From Sulfurimonas sp. HSL3-2 (lineage in GTDB: Bacteria > Campylobacterota > Campylobacteria > Campylobacterales > Sulfurimonadaceae), in contig NZ_CP147917.1 in NCBI RefSeq assembly GCF_039645965.1, positions 744,001 through 808,000 on the forward strand: a stretch of DNA of 64,000 nt. The letters are read 5' to 3'. Below the pieces are notes generated by a model, which was not told the origin of the DNA, made no database searches, and saw only the letters and a program-made list of their open reading frames with translations. A program made the translations under genes and the position numbers. Of the stretch, positions 55,211-64,000 are shown piece after piece. Position 1 is the first letter of the stretch, and every line of letters begins with the position of its first letter.

Positions 55211-56437
55211 TTATTTTGATTTTGTAATATGCTGTGCACATAAGTAGCCTGATGCAAAAGCAAACTGGAAGTTGTAACCTCCGCGCTCACCGATGACGTC
55301 TAACACCTCTCCGGCAAAGTAGAGTCCTTTTACTTTTTTGGACTCGAAACTTTTTGCATCTACTTCATAAGTATCGACGCCGCCGCCGCATACTTCAGCA
55401 TGTTTATACCCATGCGTGTCGATGATCTTCACTCTGTAGTTCTGAAGCTTGTTGATTATCCCTTTAATCATCTTCGTGTTTACATGTAAGGCTTGCACTT
55501 TAGGGTCTATGTTCATCTCTTTTAAGATGACAGTTGCAAGTTTAGAGGGGATGATACCGCTTAAAACTGACAGGAAAGAGTTTTGAGGCACTGTCTTGCA
55601 AAGATTAACTATCTGTGAGGATAAAGACTGCGGATTGAACTGTGAGATAAGGTTAAGTGATATCTCGACGTTTTGATGGTTTAAAAGGGCTTTAGAGGCT
55701 ATTTGTGAAATATCCAGTACGGCAAGACCTGACACGCCGTAAGCGGTAAAAAGGATATCTCCTTTAATGCTTTTCTCTTTGAACTTGTCGACATAGACAG
55801 AAACTTCTCCACTTATCTTTACTCCTGAGAGCATATCGTTATAGACAGAGTCACTGTGAAGTCCTACAAGCGAAGGGTAGAGTTCTAGCACTGTATGTCC
55901 AAAAGAGTGAGCAAACTTCACTCCGTCGTCGTTTCCGCCGAGCTGAGGTGCCGCCTTGAGTCCGCTTGCAATGATAAGTACATCGTAACCGCCGTAACTT
56001 TTTTCTTTACATGTAAGCGTAAAACTCTCATCTTTTATGATCGAGTCTATTTTGTGATCGTTAAAGATCTTTACGTCAAGGTTTGAGAGCGTCTCTTCAA
56101 AAGCACTCAAAACGCTTTTTGCTTCGTATGAGAGAGGATAGCATTTGCCGTCATCTTTAGAAAATAGAAGCAGTCCGATAGAGTGCATGAACTTTTCCAG
56201 CTCATGAAACCCGAACTGCTTTAGAGTCTGTTCGATAAACTGGGGATTATCGGATATATAGTTGGCAGTATCTATATTTTTGTTGGTGATGTTGCAGTGA
56301 CCGTTGCCCGAAACCAGTATCTTTTTCGCGTTCTTTGCGTTTTGTTCAAAGATATCGACTTCTATGTTGTTTCTGGCAAGGATGGTCGCGGCGGTCAGTC
56401 CTGCCGCACCGGCACCGATAATAGCTATTTTTTTCAT
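55211..56437 (-). CDS. BaiN/HI0933-like flavoprotein
   Basis: A 408-residue NAD(P)/FAD-dependent oxidoreductase of the HI0933/YhiN family. N-terminal dinucleotide motif GAGAAGLTAA, the family signature KNAKKILVSGNGHCNITN, and C-terminal GGGVDTYEVDAKSFESKKVKGLYFAGEVLDVIGERGGYNFQFAFASG. One member, BaiN, acts in bile acid reduction, but most are uncharacterised, so no substrate is claimed. The gene begins 17 bases after the SagB-type gene on the same strand. Two TTACATGTAA copies inside. Confidence 0.9.
   Translation of the reverse strand: MKKIAIIGAGAAGLTAATILARNNIEVDIFEQNAKNAKKILVSGNGHCNITNKNIDTANYISDNPQFIEQTLKQFGFHELEKFMHSIGLLLFSKDDGKCYPLSYEAKSVLSAFEETLSNLDVKIFNDHKIDSIIKDESFTLTCKEKSYGGYDVLIIASGLKAAPQLGGNDDGVKFAHSFGHTVLELYPSLVGLHSDSVYNDMLSGVKISGEVSVYVDKFKEKSIKGDILFTAYGVSGLAVLDISQIASKALLNHQNVEISLNLISQFNPQSLSSQIVNLCKTVPQNSFLSVLSGIIPSKLATVILKEMNIDPKVQALHVNTKMIKGIINKLQNYRVKIIDTHGYKHAEVCGGGVDTYEVDAKSFESKKVKGLYFAGEVLDVIGERGGYNFQFAFASGYLCAQHITKSK
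55480..55489. repeat. TTACATGTAA copy, in flavoprotein gene (first)
   Basis: Exact copy; in the minus-strand gene it reads TTA CAT GTA A (LHVN). Confidence 0.9.
56007..56016. repeat. TTACATGTAA copy, in flavoprotein gene (second)
   Basis: Exact copy; in the minus-strand gene it reads CTT ACA TGT AAA (LTCK). Confidence 0.9.
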
Positions 56438-56454
56438 GGCAAAATTATAGCTAA

Positions 56455-58005
56455 TTATCTATATAAGTAGGGTTGCTCCGTTTGTACTCTCATGTCGACG
56501 ATCGCGCGTCCGACGGTAAAATGGTACAGCGACTGGTACGAAGCGTCTTGTATGCCCAAAAGCTGATGCATGATATCGTCTAAAAAACAGCCGATGCCCG
56601 TAGCATTGAGGCCGACTGATGTGCTTTCAAGGTAAAGCTGCTGTCCAATCGCCCCGCATTCATAGTAAAGCTCTTTATATTTTTGCGGATTATCCTCTTT
56701 TAACAGGGATGAGAACTTGCATATCATCCCTAAAGAGAACGCTCCGTCTTTTGCTATGTCTTGGCTGCATGAGATCTGTTTTGCCGCGGCACGGAAATTG
56801 CCTCTTCTTAAAAGGTAGAGATCCTCATACACCTCGCTCCACTCAAACGATGCGTCAAGAAGGCCTTTGAGGTTACTAAGATCATCAGCATCTCTTACAT
56901 AAAGGTACATACCGCTTTCAAACTCATCCACATCATGGACAAAGAGTGCAAGGTGCACGTCTGCTTTTTTAGCATTGACGCTCTCGAGTATGGTCGTAAA
57001 CTGCTTCTTTGTTATCTTAGAGCGTCCGGCATCCATCATCTGAGCGCTACGTCTTTTCATGACGACCTGTTTTGCCTCCACACTCGGTTCACGTTTGTTT
57101 GAAGAGCTTACATGTAAAGGGAGTCTTGAAGTCGGATTGAAGTGGGTGGCATCGTTTATTGCACCGATGATATCCCACTTATGGTGGCTGGAGCTGAGAG
57201 TGTTCGCTACAGTAGTATCGTGAGGAGGCATATCTTTTAAAAGAGTATCAATCTTACATGTAATCTCATTCTCCTTTGAGACTACAAGCAGGATGTCGCT
57301 CTCTTCATACTCGTAAGGAGTGAACCGCTCCTTCTTGTCAAATCCAAAAAGCGTGTCAATATCTTTTATATCGCATCCATCTACTAAGGAGATGTTCCAT
57401 CCAAGCATCTTTGCGCTTACATGTAAGGCTCTTAGAGCATGACCAAGATCAAGCTGCGTATATCTAAACGCACGTTCTCCGTACTTCCACACTTCGCGCC
57501 AGAGGATGGAGCTTAGCGATACCAAAAAACTCCCCTTAGGAAGCTCTTCCCAAAAAGAGGTGTCAAATTCGCTAAGTATTTCCAAAGAGTGGTCATACGC
57601 TGCATAATGGGCGATGGTCGTATGTTCGGATACTCCGACTTGTGGCGGAAGTACGACATACCCTTCTGTAGGCTGCAGGTTTCCGCTTGAAGCGTTGCAT
57701 CTCAGCGCCCAAGAGGTGCCGTTGGCACTTTTATATGCCGCGATCCCAAGAGAAAACTGAAAAAGCTGTGAAAGAGATTCTAGAAGAAGCGGAGCCTGCG
57801 GAACGGCCGTATCGTCAAAAATCAGATGATAGGGCGGAGTTGAATTTTCAAGTGCGAGAGGAAGTTTCACTTTCTTCGCACCTTTGTAACTTCTAAAGGG
57901 GTCAGGCTGCGTCGCCCAGTCCATATAGCCGAGTGATGCAGCATATCTGCTTGGCTGATGTTTAGTACGGTCATGATACTTGAGTATTAAATTTAAATCA
58001 TTCAT
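56455..58005 (-). CDS. SagB-type protein with two nitroreductase-like domains
   Basis: A 516-residue protein with two tandem SagB/ThcOx nitroreductase-type domains (about 1-230 and 310-516). The first has RCNASSGNLQPTEGYVV (Arg-Asn-Ser, the FMN phosphate region) and the second RRSAQMMDAGR and TGIGCFLDDIMHQLLGI. Proteins of this class oxidise azolines in peptide natural products when next to cyclodehydratase genes; none is near, so it is a stand-alone type of unknown role. Three TTACATGTAA copies lie inside. Start ATG 58005; the promoter region is shared with atpB on the other strand. Confidence 0.85.
   Translation of the reverse strand: MNDLNLILKYHDRTKHQPSRYAASLGYMDWATQPDPFRSYKGAKKVKLPLALENSTPPYHLIFDDTAVPQAPLLLESLSQLFQFSLGIAAYKSANGTSWALRCNASSGNLQPTEGYVVLPPQVGVSEHTTIAHYAAYDHSLEILSEFDTSFWEELPKGSFLVSLSSILWREVWKYGERAFRYTQLDLGHALRALHVSAKMLGWNISLVDGCDIKDIDTLFGFDKKERFTPYEYEESDILLVVSKENEITCKIDTLLKDMPPHDTTVANTLSSSHHKWDIIGAINDATHFNPTSRLPLHVSSSNKREPSVEAKQVVMKRRSAQMMDAGRSKITKKQFTTILESVNAKKADVHLALFVHDVDEFESGMYLYVRDADDLSNLKGLLDASFEWSEVYEDLYLLRRGNFRAAAKQISCSQDIAKDGAFSLGMICKFSSLLKEDNPQKYKELYYECGAIGQQLYLESTSVGLNATGIGCFLDDIMHQLLGIQDASYQSLYHFTVGRAIVDMRVQTEQPYLYR
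57108..57117. repeat. TTACATGTAA copy, in SagB-type gene (first)
   Basis: Exact copy; minus-strand gene reads TTA CAT GTA A (LHVS). Confidence 0.9.
57254..57263. repeat. TTACATGTAA copy, in SagB-type gene (second)
   Basis: Exact copy; minus-strand gene reads ATT ACA TGT AAG (ITCK). Confidence 0.9.
57417..57426. repeat. TTACATGTAA copy, in SagB-type gene (third)
   Basis: Exact copy; minus-strand gene reads TTA CAT GTA A (LHVS). Confidence 0.9.
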
Positions 58006-58105
58006 AGGGTGGATTATGCATCAAAAAGCTTAAAAATTAGGCAATAAATTTCAATCAAATCGATTATCCAAGTGTGCAACAAGAATAATTTAATGCAATT
58101 TTTAT

Positions 58106-58118
58106 TATAATCACGCAA
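58106..58118 (+). promoter_or_regulatory. Promoter element TATAATCACGCAA of atpB
   Basis: Same 13 bases as before atpF' and yebC; 26 bases before the atpB ATG. It lets the unlinked F0 gene share regulation with the F1 operon. Confidence 0.75.
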
Positions 58119-58144
58119 TTATTTCAAGACAGGGGCATTCTCGA

Positions 58145-58822
58145 ATGGGTGAATTATTTACATTTTTTGGTTTGATTTCAGAAAACCATACTTTCATATT
58201 TGTGACACACATGCTATTAACAGCGGCTATCGTACTAGTACTGGCTAAAGTTGCAGTGTCAAATCTACGCGTAGTTCCAACAGGGACTCAAAACATACTA
58301 GAAGCATACCTTGGCGGTGTACTTGCAATGGGATCAGATGTAATGGGTAAAGAGGAAGCACGTCGCTACCTTCCACTTGTTGCTACAATCGGTCTATTTG
58401 TAGGAGTTGCTAACATTATCGGTATTATTCCGGGTTTTGAAGCACCATCAGCATTTTTGGATTTTACATTAGCGTTGGCTTTAGTAGTTTTCTTCTACTA
58501 CAACTTTGAAGGTATCCGTCGTAACGGTGTTATCTCTTACTTCGCACACTTCATGGGACCGGTTTGGTGGTTAGCATGGTTAATGTTCCCGATCGAGATC
58601 GTTTCTCACATCTCTCGTATCATCTCTCTTAGCTTCCGTCTTTTCGGTAACGTTAAAGGTGACGATATGTTCTTGATGGTAATCCTTATGCTTGCGCCTT
58701 GGTTCTTACCTATCATTCCATTTGCACTACTTACTTTTATGGCATTCTTACAAGCGTTCATCTTCATGATGCTTACTTATGTTTATATCGGTGGTGCTAT
58801 CGCGGTTTCTGACGACCACTAA
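58145..58822 (+). CDS. atpB: ATP synthase F0 subunit a
   Basis: A 225-residue membrane subunit that forms the proton half-channels beside the c ring. The essential Arg is seen in [36 protein letters not shown] near residue 45 and the TYVYIGGA C-terminus are also typical. It is separate from the F1 operon (about 19 kb away), as in other Campylobacterota; atpE is not in the window. Own promoter upstream. Confidence 0.97.
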   Translation: MGELFTFFGLISENHTFIFVTHMLLTAAIVLVLAKVAVSNLRVVPTGTQNILEAYLGGVLAMGSDVMGKEEARRYLPLVATIGLFVGVANIIGIIPGFEAPSAFLDFTLALALVVFFYYNFEGIRRNGVISYFAHFMGPVWWLAWLMFPIEIVSHISRIISLSFRLFGNVKGDDMFLMVILMLAPWFLPIIPFALLTFMAFLQAFIFMMLTYVYIGGAIAVSDDH

Positions 58823-58830
58823 ATCCTATC

Positions 58831-59112
58831 ATGCAAAAAGCGACGTTTGATCGAATCCTCAGCTTTTTGCATGGTGCCTCTTTAGCCTTTGTTATCATAG
58901 GCACGTTTATAACATTTAGGATCTTTCTTTTCTTAGGTGTTGTAAACGCTTTTTTAGTCTCATTTGTATTTCTTTTTATCTCATTAGTCGTAACACTGCT
59001 GATCGATTCGTTCAGAGTAAACAGACTGCGTCTTGACGAGGTTAAAAAGCAGACACAGATCTTAGAAAAAATTGCAAAGCAACTTGATGATAAAAAGTTA
59101 CTTGATAACTGA
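58831..59112 (+). CDS. Small membrane protein with two helices
   Basis: A 93-residue protein with two hydrophobic helices (about 15-35 and 38-60) followed by a charged helix ([31 protein letters not shown]) likely to lie in the cytoplasm. No known family recognised. It begins 8 bases after atpB, so it is likely cotranscribed with it; a link to ATP synthase assembly is only a guess. Its end overlaps the ThiE-like gene. Confidence 0.7.
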   Translation: MQKATFDRILSFLHGASLAFVIIGTFITFRIFLFLGVVNAFLVSFVFLFISLVVTLLIDSFRVNRLRLDEVKKQTQILEKIAKQLDDKKLLDN

Positions 59113-59638
59113 CCCCGCGTACTACGGAACAGACACCACTACTTTTACCTCTCAACTCTCAACCATATTTGATAAAAACAGAGTGGATCTTGCTCTTTAC
59201 AGAGACAAAGAAAACAGCGAATACGTCCGTTTCGCCGAGATATTTATCGCTGCATGTAAGAGCCGAGGGATACTGCCGTTTTTACATCAAGACTATGTGC
59301 TTGCAAACAGACTTGGCGCTTACGGAGTCCACCTGACATCTGCTCAGTTTGATGAGATACAAGCAGCAAAAGAGCTCGGACTTTTCGTCGTAGTCAGCAC
59401 GCATTCTCTAGAAGATATAGAGTATGTGAGCAGACTCGGAGCTGACGCGGTGACATACAGCCCCATCTTTTCGACGCCGAACAAGGGAATTCCCAAGGGT
59501 TTAGCTCATTTAAAAGAAATTGTAGGTAAAATAAACACTAAAATAATCGCACTAGGCGGAATCACGACCGATGAACAGGTAAAAGCTGTAGAATCATGCG
59601 GTGTGTTTGCTTATGCATCAATAAGAAAATTTATATAA
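59087..59638 (+). CDS. Thiamine phosphate synthase-like protein
   Basis: A TIM-barrel protein of about 183 residues related to ThiE/TenI. It shows LITDPAYYG at the N-terminus, [40 protein letters not shown] (the ThiE phosphate region) and a C-terminal ALGGITTDE. ThiE joins the pyrimidine and thiazole halves of thiamine; TenI-like members lack that activity, and both remain possible as the protein is short. ATG 59087 is preferred to a TTG at 59072. It overlaps the preceding small gene and ends 10 bases before gatB. Confidence 0.82.
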   Translation: MIKSYLITDPAYYGTDTTTFTSQLSTIFDKNRVDLALYRDKENSEYVRFAEIFIAACKSRGILPFLHQDYVLANRLGAYGVHLTSAQFDEIQAAKELGLFVVVSTHSLEDIEYVSRLGADAVTYSPIFSTPNKGIPKGLAHLKEIVGKINTKIIALGGITTDEQVKAVESCGVFAYASIRKFI

Positions 59639-59648
59639 GGTCATATTT

Positions 59649-61073
59649 ATGTTTGAAATAGTCATAGGACTAGAGGTTCACGTTCAACTCAATACAAAAA
59701 CAAAACTTTTTTGCTCATGCCCGACAAGTTTTAATCATCAACAAAATACAAATACATGTCCTACATGTCTAGCACTTCCGGGAGCTCTTCCTGTTTTTAA
59801 CAAAGAGGTACTCAAAAAAGCGGTAATGTTCGGGACTGCCATAGGCGCGACAATAAACAGAACTTCATACTTTGACAGAAAGTCTTACTTCTATCCGGAC
59901 AGCCCTTCAGCTTACCAGATCACTCAGCTTTACACTCCTGTCGTAGAACACGGAAAGTTAGAGATCGACTTTGAAGACGGAAGCAAAAAGATCATCGGTA
60001 TCAACCGTGCGCACATCGAAGCGGATGCGGGTAAAAACATCCATGACGGCGATATTTCAAAAGTAGACCTGAACCGTGCGGGAACACCGCTTTTAGAGAT
60101 CGTCTCTGAACCGGATATGAGAAGTGCGGATGAAGCGATACTTTACTTGAAAAAACTTCACTCGATCGTAAGATACCTTGATATCTCCGATGCAAACATG
60201 CAAGAGGGGTCTTTCCGTGTGGATGTAAACGTCTCTATCCGTCCTAAAGGCGATGAGAAACTTTACACACGTGTGGAGATCAAAAACATCAACTCATTCA
60301 GATTCATCCAAAGAGCTATCGAGCTTGAAGTCGCTCGCCAAAAAGAGGCTTGGGAAGACGGTGTATACGATCAAGAGATCGTTCAAGAGACTCGCCTTTT
60401 CGATCAGGCAAAACAAGAGACTAGAAGTATGCGCGGGAAGGAAGAAGCGGCAGATTACCGTTACTTCCCTGAGCCGGACCTGCTTAAAGCGGTAGTGACT
60501 GACGAGATCTACGCTGAAGCGACTCAGATTCCTGAACTCCCCGATGAGAAGAAAGAGCGTTTTGTTAAAGATTTCGGCATGAACGAGTACAACGCTTCGG
60601 TCATCACTTCTACTTTAGAGATGGCAAAATTCTTTGAAGAGATGATGCAAGAGGGGATCACTGCTAAAAATGCAGTCACTTGGCTTACAGTTGAGCTTCA
60701 AGGACGTCTAAAAGGCGGTGTGACAGTCGAGACTTCACCGGTAGATGCGAAAAAACTTGGGACACTAGTCAAACGTATCGAAGACAATACCATAAGCGGT
60801 AAAGCGGCAAAAGAGGTGCTTGACTACCTGATGGAAAATGAAAGCGATGTCGACGGTGCTATCGAGAAACTTGGACTAAAACAGGTGAGCGATACAGGCG
60901 CTATCGAAGCTATCATAGATGAGATACTCGCTGCAAACCAAGACAAAGTCGCGGAATACAAAAGCGGAAAAGACAAACTGTTCGGATTCTTCGTCGGTCA
61001 GACTATGAAAGCTTCAAAAGGAAGTGCGAATCCTCAAGCGGTAAATGACATATTAAAATCAAAATTGAGCTAA
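59649..61073 (+). CDS. gatB: Aspartyl/glutamyl-tRNA amidotransferase subunit B
   Basis: A 474-residue subunit of the GatCAB complex that converts misacylated Asp-tRNA(Asn) and Glu-tRNA(Gln). N-terminal [23 protein letters not shown], the zinc Cys pairs (CSCPTSF ... CPTCLALPG), the conserved [11 protein letters not shown] and a C-terminal GatB/Yqey domain (about 330-474). Length is standard. Other gat genes are not adjacent. Confidence 0.97.
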   Translation: MFEIVIGLEVHVQLNTKTKLFCSCPTSFNHQQNTNTCPTCLALPGALPVFNKEVLKKAVMFGTAIGATINRTSYFDRKSYFYPDSPSAYQITQLYTPVVEHGKLEIDFEDGSKKIIGINRAHIEADAGKNIHDGDISKVDLNRAGTPLLEIVSEPDMRSADEAILYLKKLHSIVRYLDISDANMQEGSFRVDVNVSIRPKGDEKLYTRVEIKNINSFRFIQRAIELEVARQKEAWEDGVYDQEIVQETRLFDQAKQETRSMRGKEEAADYRYFPEPDLLKAVVTDEIYAEATQIPELPDEKKERFVKDFGMNEYNASVITSTLEMAKFFEEMMQEGITAKNAVTWLTVELQGRLKGGVTVETSPVDAKKLGTLVKRIEDNTISGKAAKEVLDYLMENESDVDGAIEKLGLKQVSDTGAIEAIIDEILAANQDKVAEYKSGKDKLFGFFVGQTMKASKGSANPQAVNDILKSKLS

Positions 61074-61074
61074 T

Positions 61075-62640
61075 ATGAATTTAGCAAAGCGTTTGATCAT
61101 TGGAGCTGTTTTTGCAATAAACGGTTCCAAGAAGTATGAACATTCAAAACGCTTTTTTTATAACTTTTTAGAAAACGATCAATATCGATATAAAAAATAT
61201 GTCGATATCTTTATGATCGTCCTCATATTTACAAGTGTCTTTATCCTTATCAGAGAGGTAAAGAACGACGTAAATATCTACTTTAAGATGTTTAACGACT
61301 ATGTTATCTCATTAGTGTTCTTGACGGAGTATCTGCTTCGTTTATGGGTGTATGACAGCTCGACCTCCATCATCATAAGTCAGTATGAGAAAGACACGGC
61401 GCTTTCACGCGACTTTCGCCTAGGACGTGCTCTGTATAAGGTCGTAGCATCTAAGTTCGAGCATATCCGCTCTGTCAGTGCCATCATCGACCTTTTGGCT
61501 ATCGTGCCGTTCTTCCATGAGCTGAGACTTCTTCGTATCTTCATCCTTTTTAGGATATTTAAACTCTTTAGATACACAAGAAGCGTCAAGACTTTTGCTT
61601 CTGTACTTTTATCGAAGAAGTTCGAGTTTTTAACGCTTCTTATCTTTACGTCTATTATCGTATTCGTCTCTTCTGTCCTTGTCTATGTCATGGAAGCCCA
61701 TCTTCCCGACTCACCGATAAAGACACTTTTTGATGCCTTTTACTGGTCTGTAGTGACGATATCGACAGTCGGATACGGTGACGTTGTAGCGGTGAGCGAG
61801 CCGGGTCGCATCGTAGCAGTCATCGTCATCGTATCTGGGATCGCGGTTATGGCGTTTACGACATCTTTAGTCGTTTCTGCATTTACCGAGAAGATCGAAG
61901 AGATCAAAGAGATAAAAAACATCGAAGATATCGCAAAGCTCAAAAAGATATATCTGATCTGCGGATATAAAGAGATCGGGCGTCAAGTGGCTCTGAAACT
62001 TAAAAAGGACGGTGTGAACATCGTCGTTTTAGATACAGATAAAAAACGTGTAGAAGAAGCTGTACATGACGGTTTTATAGCTTTTGACCACGACTCCGGA
62101 CTGCTCAGTACATATGAAGACCTGAAACTCAACATCAACACTCAAGTCAAATGCATACTGTGTCTGGATGACAGCGATGTCGAAAACATATATACGATAC
62201 TCACGGTAAGGTCGATAAGCAAGCAGGTCGAGATCATCTCTATTTTACAAAACAAGAAAAATAGAAAGAAACTTGAACTCGCAGGCGTTTCAAATATCAT
62301 TTTCTCTCAAGAGTTCATAGGGATGATAGCAAAAGAGTACATAGGTCAGCCTGTCGCATTCGAACTGATCCATGCACTGAGATCCGAGACGAACGGTATA
62401 CAGATATCGGAAGTACTTGTAGACGACGTCATGATCAAATACAACGGTACCATCGCAGATATAGAAAGCAGCAGGTTTAAGCTTTTACTTCTGGGCATAT
62501 ATAAAAGTGCACAGCAGCACTTCTTGTTCAATCCCATAGACTCTACACTGCTTGAAACAGGTGATATGCTTATCGTCGTGGGCGATTATGTGTTTATCGA
62601 CGAGTTCAAAAAACATCTCCATAAAAAGAGTGCCAGATGA
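61075..62640 (+). CDS. Voltage-gated-type K+ channel with RCK domain
   Basis: A 521-residue ion channel. Six helices with a charged S4 (about 150-172, LRLLRIFILFRIFKLFRYTRS), a pore with the K+ selectivity filter TISTVGYGD (about 227-235), then a cytoplasmic RCK part: TrkA-N (KIYLICGYKEIGRQVALKLKKDGVNIVVLD, from about 291) and TrkA-C (about 430-521). This resembles bacterial Kv channels with RCK ligand gating. It follows gatB by one base and overlaps the next RCK gene (ATGA). Confidence 0.92.
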   Translation: MNLAKRLIIGAVFAINGSKKYEHSKRFFYNFLENDQYRYKKYVDIFMIVLIFTSVFILIREVKNDVNIYFKMFNDYVISLVFLTEYLLRLWVYDSSTSIIISQYEKDTALSRDFRLGRALYKVVASKFEHIRSVSAIIDLLAIVPFFHELRLLRIFILFRIFKLFRYTRSVKTFASVLLSKKFEFLTLLIFTSIIVFVSSVLVYVMEAHLPDSPIKTLFDAFYWSVVTISTVGYGDVVAVSEPGRIVAVIVIVSGIAVMAFTTSLVVSAFTEKIEEIKEIKNIEDIAKLKKIYLICGYKEIGRQVALKLKKDGVNIVVLDTDKKRVEEAVHDGFIAFDHDSGLLSTYEDLKLNINTQVKCILCLDDSDVENIYTILTVRSISKQVEIISILQNKKNRKKLELAGVSNIIFSQEFIGMIAKEYIGQPVAFELIHALRSETNGIQISEVLVDDVMIKYNGTIADIESSRFKLLLLGIYKSAQQHFLFNPIDSTLLETGDMLIVVGDYVFIDEFKKHLHKKSAR

Positions 62641-63359
62641 GATCAGCCGTCATATTCGGATACAATGAGTTTGCACTAGAGATTGCAAACAGTCTAAAGA
62701 CAAAATACAGCGATATTGCTCTTTTTGTACTCGAAGACAAGGAGTTGAGACTGCTTCAAGACAATAACTTTAAAGTCTCGAAGTTCAGTATAGAAGACGA
62801 CTGGTTAAACCTGCAGGGAGAGTACGATATAGATGAACTCATCGTCTTCTGTGCGCTTGAGGACACGGCGGAAAACATCTTTTTGACCATCTCTTTAAGA
62901 GCTGTCTATGAAAACCTGATCATCATAGCGCTCTCTTCGGATCAGGAAAGCGGCAGAAAGCTTAAAATGGCGGGTGCGAACAAGATAATCCCTATCACTC
63001 AGACGACGGTGAACATCATCACGGAGATGATCGAACGTCCTTTTGTGACAGAGATACTCAACAACATCCTTTACTCTGACGATGAACTAAAGATAGCGCA
63101 GGTCACGATCGAGAAAGATTCCGAGGTGATCGGAAAAAGTGTAGAGAGCATCGATTGGAAAAACAGGTACGGACTGCTTGTGGTCGCTATCATCAGAGAG
63201 AACCTCGACACCTCTTTTATCTATACAAAAAAGGCAAACCGCGAGGCTATGAAAGAGGATGATGTTTTAGTCATCGTAGGTTATGAAAACGATATTACAG
63301 AATTTGAAAAAACAATAGGAAGGAGAAACAATGTTAATTGGCGTGATTGGAGCTGGTAA
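62637..63359 (+). CDS. Stand-alone RCK (TrkA-N/TrkA-C) protein
   Basis: A 240-residue soluble RCK protein with a nucleotide-binding TrkA-N domain (about 1-125, GYNEFALEIANSLK in place of the GxGxxG motif) and TrkA-C (about 150-240). It is coupled to the K+ channel gene by ATGA. A likely partner that could complete an eight-RCK gating ring around the channel tetramer. The Gly-rich loop is poor, so NAD binding may be weak or absent. It overlaps the gpsA start by 29 bases. Confidence 0.9.
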   Translation: MRSAVIFGYNEFALEIANSLKTKYSDIALFVLEDKELRLLQDNNFKVSKFSIEDDWLNLQGEYDIDELIVFCALEDTAENIFLTISLRAVYENLIIIALSSDQESGRKLKMAGANKIIPITQTTVNIITEMIERPFVTEILNNILYSDDELKIAQVTIEKDSEVIGKSVESIDWKNRYGLLVVAIIRENLDTSFIYTKKANREAMKEDDVLVIVGYENDITEFEKTIGRRNNVNWRDWSW

Positions 63360-64000
63360 GTGGGGAACGGCTCTAGCCTATGCACTGTCTGAGAAAAATG
63401 AGGTCTATATAACCTCAAGAACACCCAGAGATATGAAAAACTTTGTCTCTCTAGAGGAGATACTGAAGATCGAGTATCTTGTCATCGCTATACCTGCGCA
63501 GGAAGTATCCAAATGGCTTGAACATAACTACAATTTCAAGAATCATAAGATAATGGTGGCCGCAAAAGGGATAGAAGCAAGCACAGGAAGGTTTTTAAAC
63601 GAGATATATTCCAAGTATGTCCCTGAGTCGAACATCTGCTTTCTATCGGGTCCGTCTTTTGCCACAGAGGTGATGAAGTCACTTCCCACAGCTGTTGTGG
63701 TAAACTCGAAAAATGAGGAGCTGAGCGCTAAATTCGCATCGTTTTTCCCCTCTTTTATGAAGACATACACATCAACGGATGTCATAGGTGCAGAGATAGC
63801 GGGGGCATATAAAAATGTTATCGCCATCGCTGCAGGTATCTGTGACGGGTTTGATCTTGGAAAGAATGCAGCAGCTTCACTCATAGCGCGCGGACTTGTC
63901 GAGATGCAGAGGTTCGGCCACTGCTACGGTGCAAAAGATGAGAGTTTCATAGGTCTAAGCGGTGCGGGAGACCTTTTCCTCACAGCATCATCCACGATGT
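63331..64000 (+). CDS. gpsA: Glycerol-3-phosphate dehydrogenase [NAD(P)+] (partial)
   Basis: First 223 codons of GpsA, which makes sn-glycerol 3-phosphate for phospholipids. N-terminal GAGKWGTALA, then AAKGIE, FLSGPSFATEV, AGAYKNVIAIAAG and ARGLVEM, which are diagnostic. AAGGAGA precedes ATG 63331. Open to the window end; the C-terminal domain lies outside. Confidence 0.95.
   Translation, partial: MLIGVIGAGKWGTALAYALSEKNEVYITSRTPRDMKNFVSLEEILKIEYLVIAIPAQEVSKWLEHNYNFKNHKIMVAAKGIEASTGRFLNEIYSKYVPESNICFLSGPSFATEVMKSLPTAVVVNSKNEELSAKFASFFPSFMKTYTSTDVIGAEIAGAYKNVIAIAAGICDGFDLGKNAAASLIARGLVEMQRFGHCYGAKDESFIGLSGAGDLFLTASSTM

Noticed and set aside
59750-59772. Two ACATGT hexamers close together in gatB
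   Set aside because: They encode the conserved zinc Cys region and lack the TTA/TAA flanks; not counted as copies.
60272-60285. CACACGTGTG palindrome in gatB
   Set aside because: Single copy, in codons that fit the conserved protein; chance.

Overview
The window reads as chromosome of a Campylobacterota (epsilonproteobacterial) member, most like Sulfurimonas and relatives. This is inferred from the F1 ATPase operon carrying both b' and b subunit genes directly behind parA-parB, a tol-pal operon right behind atpC, atpB located elsewhere, a short glutamate 5-kinase without a PUA domain, and the general protein style. Nearly every base is coding. No tRNA, rRNA, CRISPR array, insertion sequence or prophage was seen.

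Layout. 1-3.6 kb: end of a copper-type P-ATPase, a DUF523-DUF1722 protein and a photolyase. 3.5-6.3 kb (minus strand): an unlisted 58-residue membrane peptide, a PH-like membrane protein and an HBM-type chemoreceptor. 6.5-11.3 kb: TIGR01777 oxidoreductase, a lipoprotein, DapE, RidA and a Na+/H+ antiporter. 11.4-18.6 kb: a tightly coupled operon of HlyD adaptor, MFS carrier, double-ATPase ABC protein, two ABC-2 permeases and an LpxR-like lipid A deacylase. 18.6-22.0 kb: DUF3108 protein, then a MarR regulator with YceI, DOPA-dioxygenase-like and pirin genes, with matching palindromic operators at both promoters. 22.1-27.7 kb: TetR-TolC-adaptor-RND efflux operon with a TetR-type operator. 27.8-33.6 kb: rplU-rpmA with a terminator, then obgE-proB-fmt-birA-parA-parB. 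33.6-43.9 kb: atpF'-F-H-A-G-D-C followed by tolQ-tolR-tolA-like-tolB-pal-cpoB. 44-48.4 kb: slyD, a Fis-type regulator, fabD, a carbon-nitrogen hydrolase, mtnN and a TtcA-like protein. 48.4-52.9 kb: a small conserved-looking protein, a seven-haem cytochrome c, YebC and an IMPACT protein. 52.8-58.0 kb (minus strand): EI24, DUF3137, LemA, a BaiN/HI0933-like flavoprotein and a double-domain SagB-type protein. 58.1-64 kb: atpB, a small membrane protein, a ThiE-like protein, gatB, a voltage-gated-type K+ channel with RCK domain, a separate RCK protein, and the start of gpsA.

The most unusual signal is not a gene. The 10-bp palindrome TTACATGTAA, usually inside YTTACATGTAAR, occurs 16 times exactly. 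About 0.2 would be expected by chance at roughly 60% A+T. It sits in both strands, in many unrelated genes and in three intergenic gaps, and inside genes it uses only the two frames that avoid a stop codon. This looks like a highly iterated palindrome or DNA-level signal of the genome. A second sequence-wide pattern is an identical 13-base promoter element, TATAATCACGCAA, upstream of atpF', atpB and yebC.
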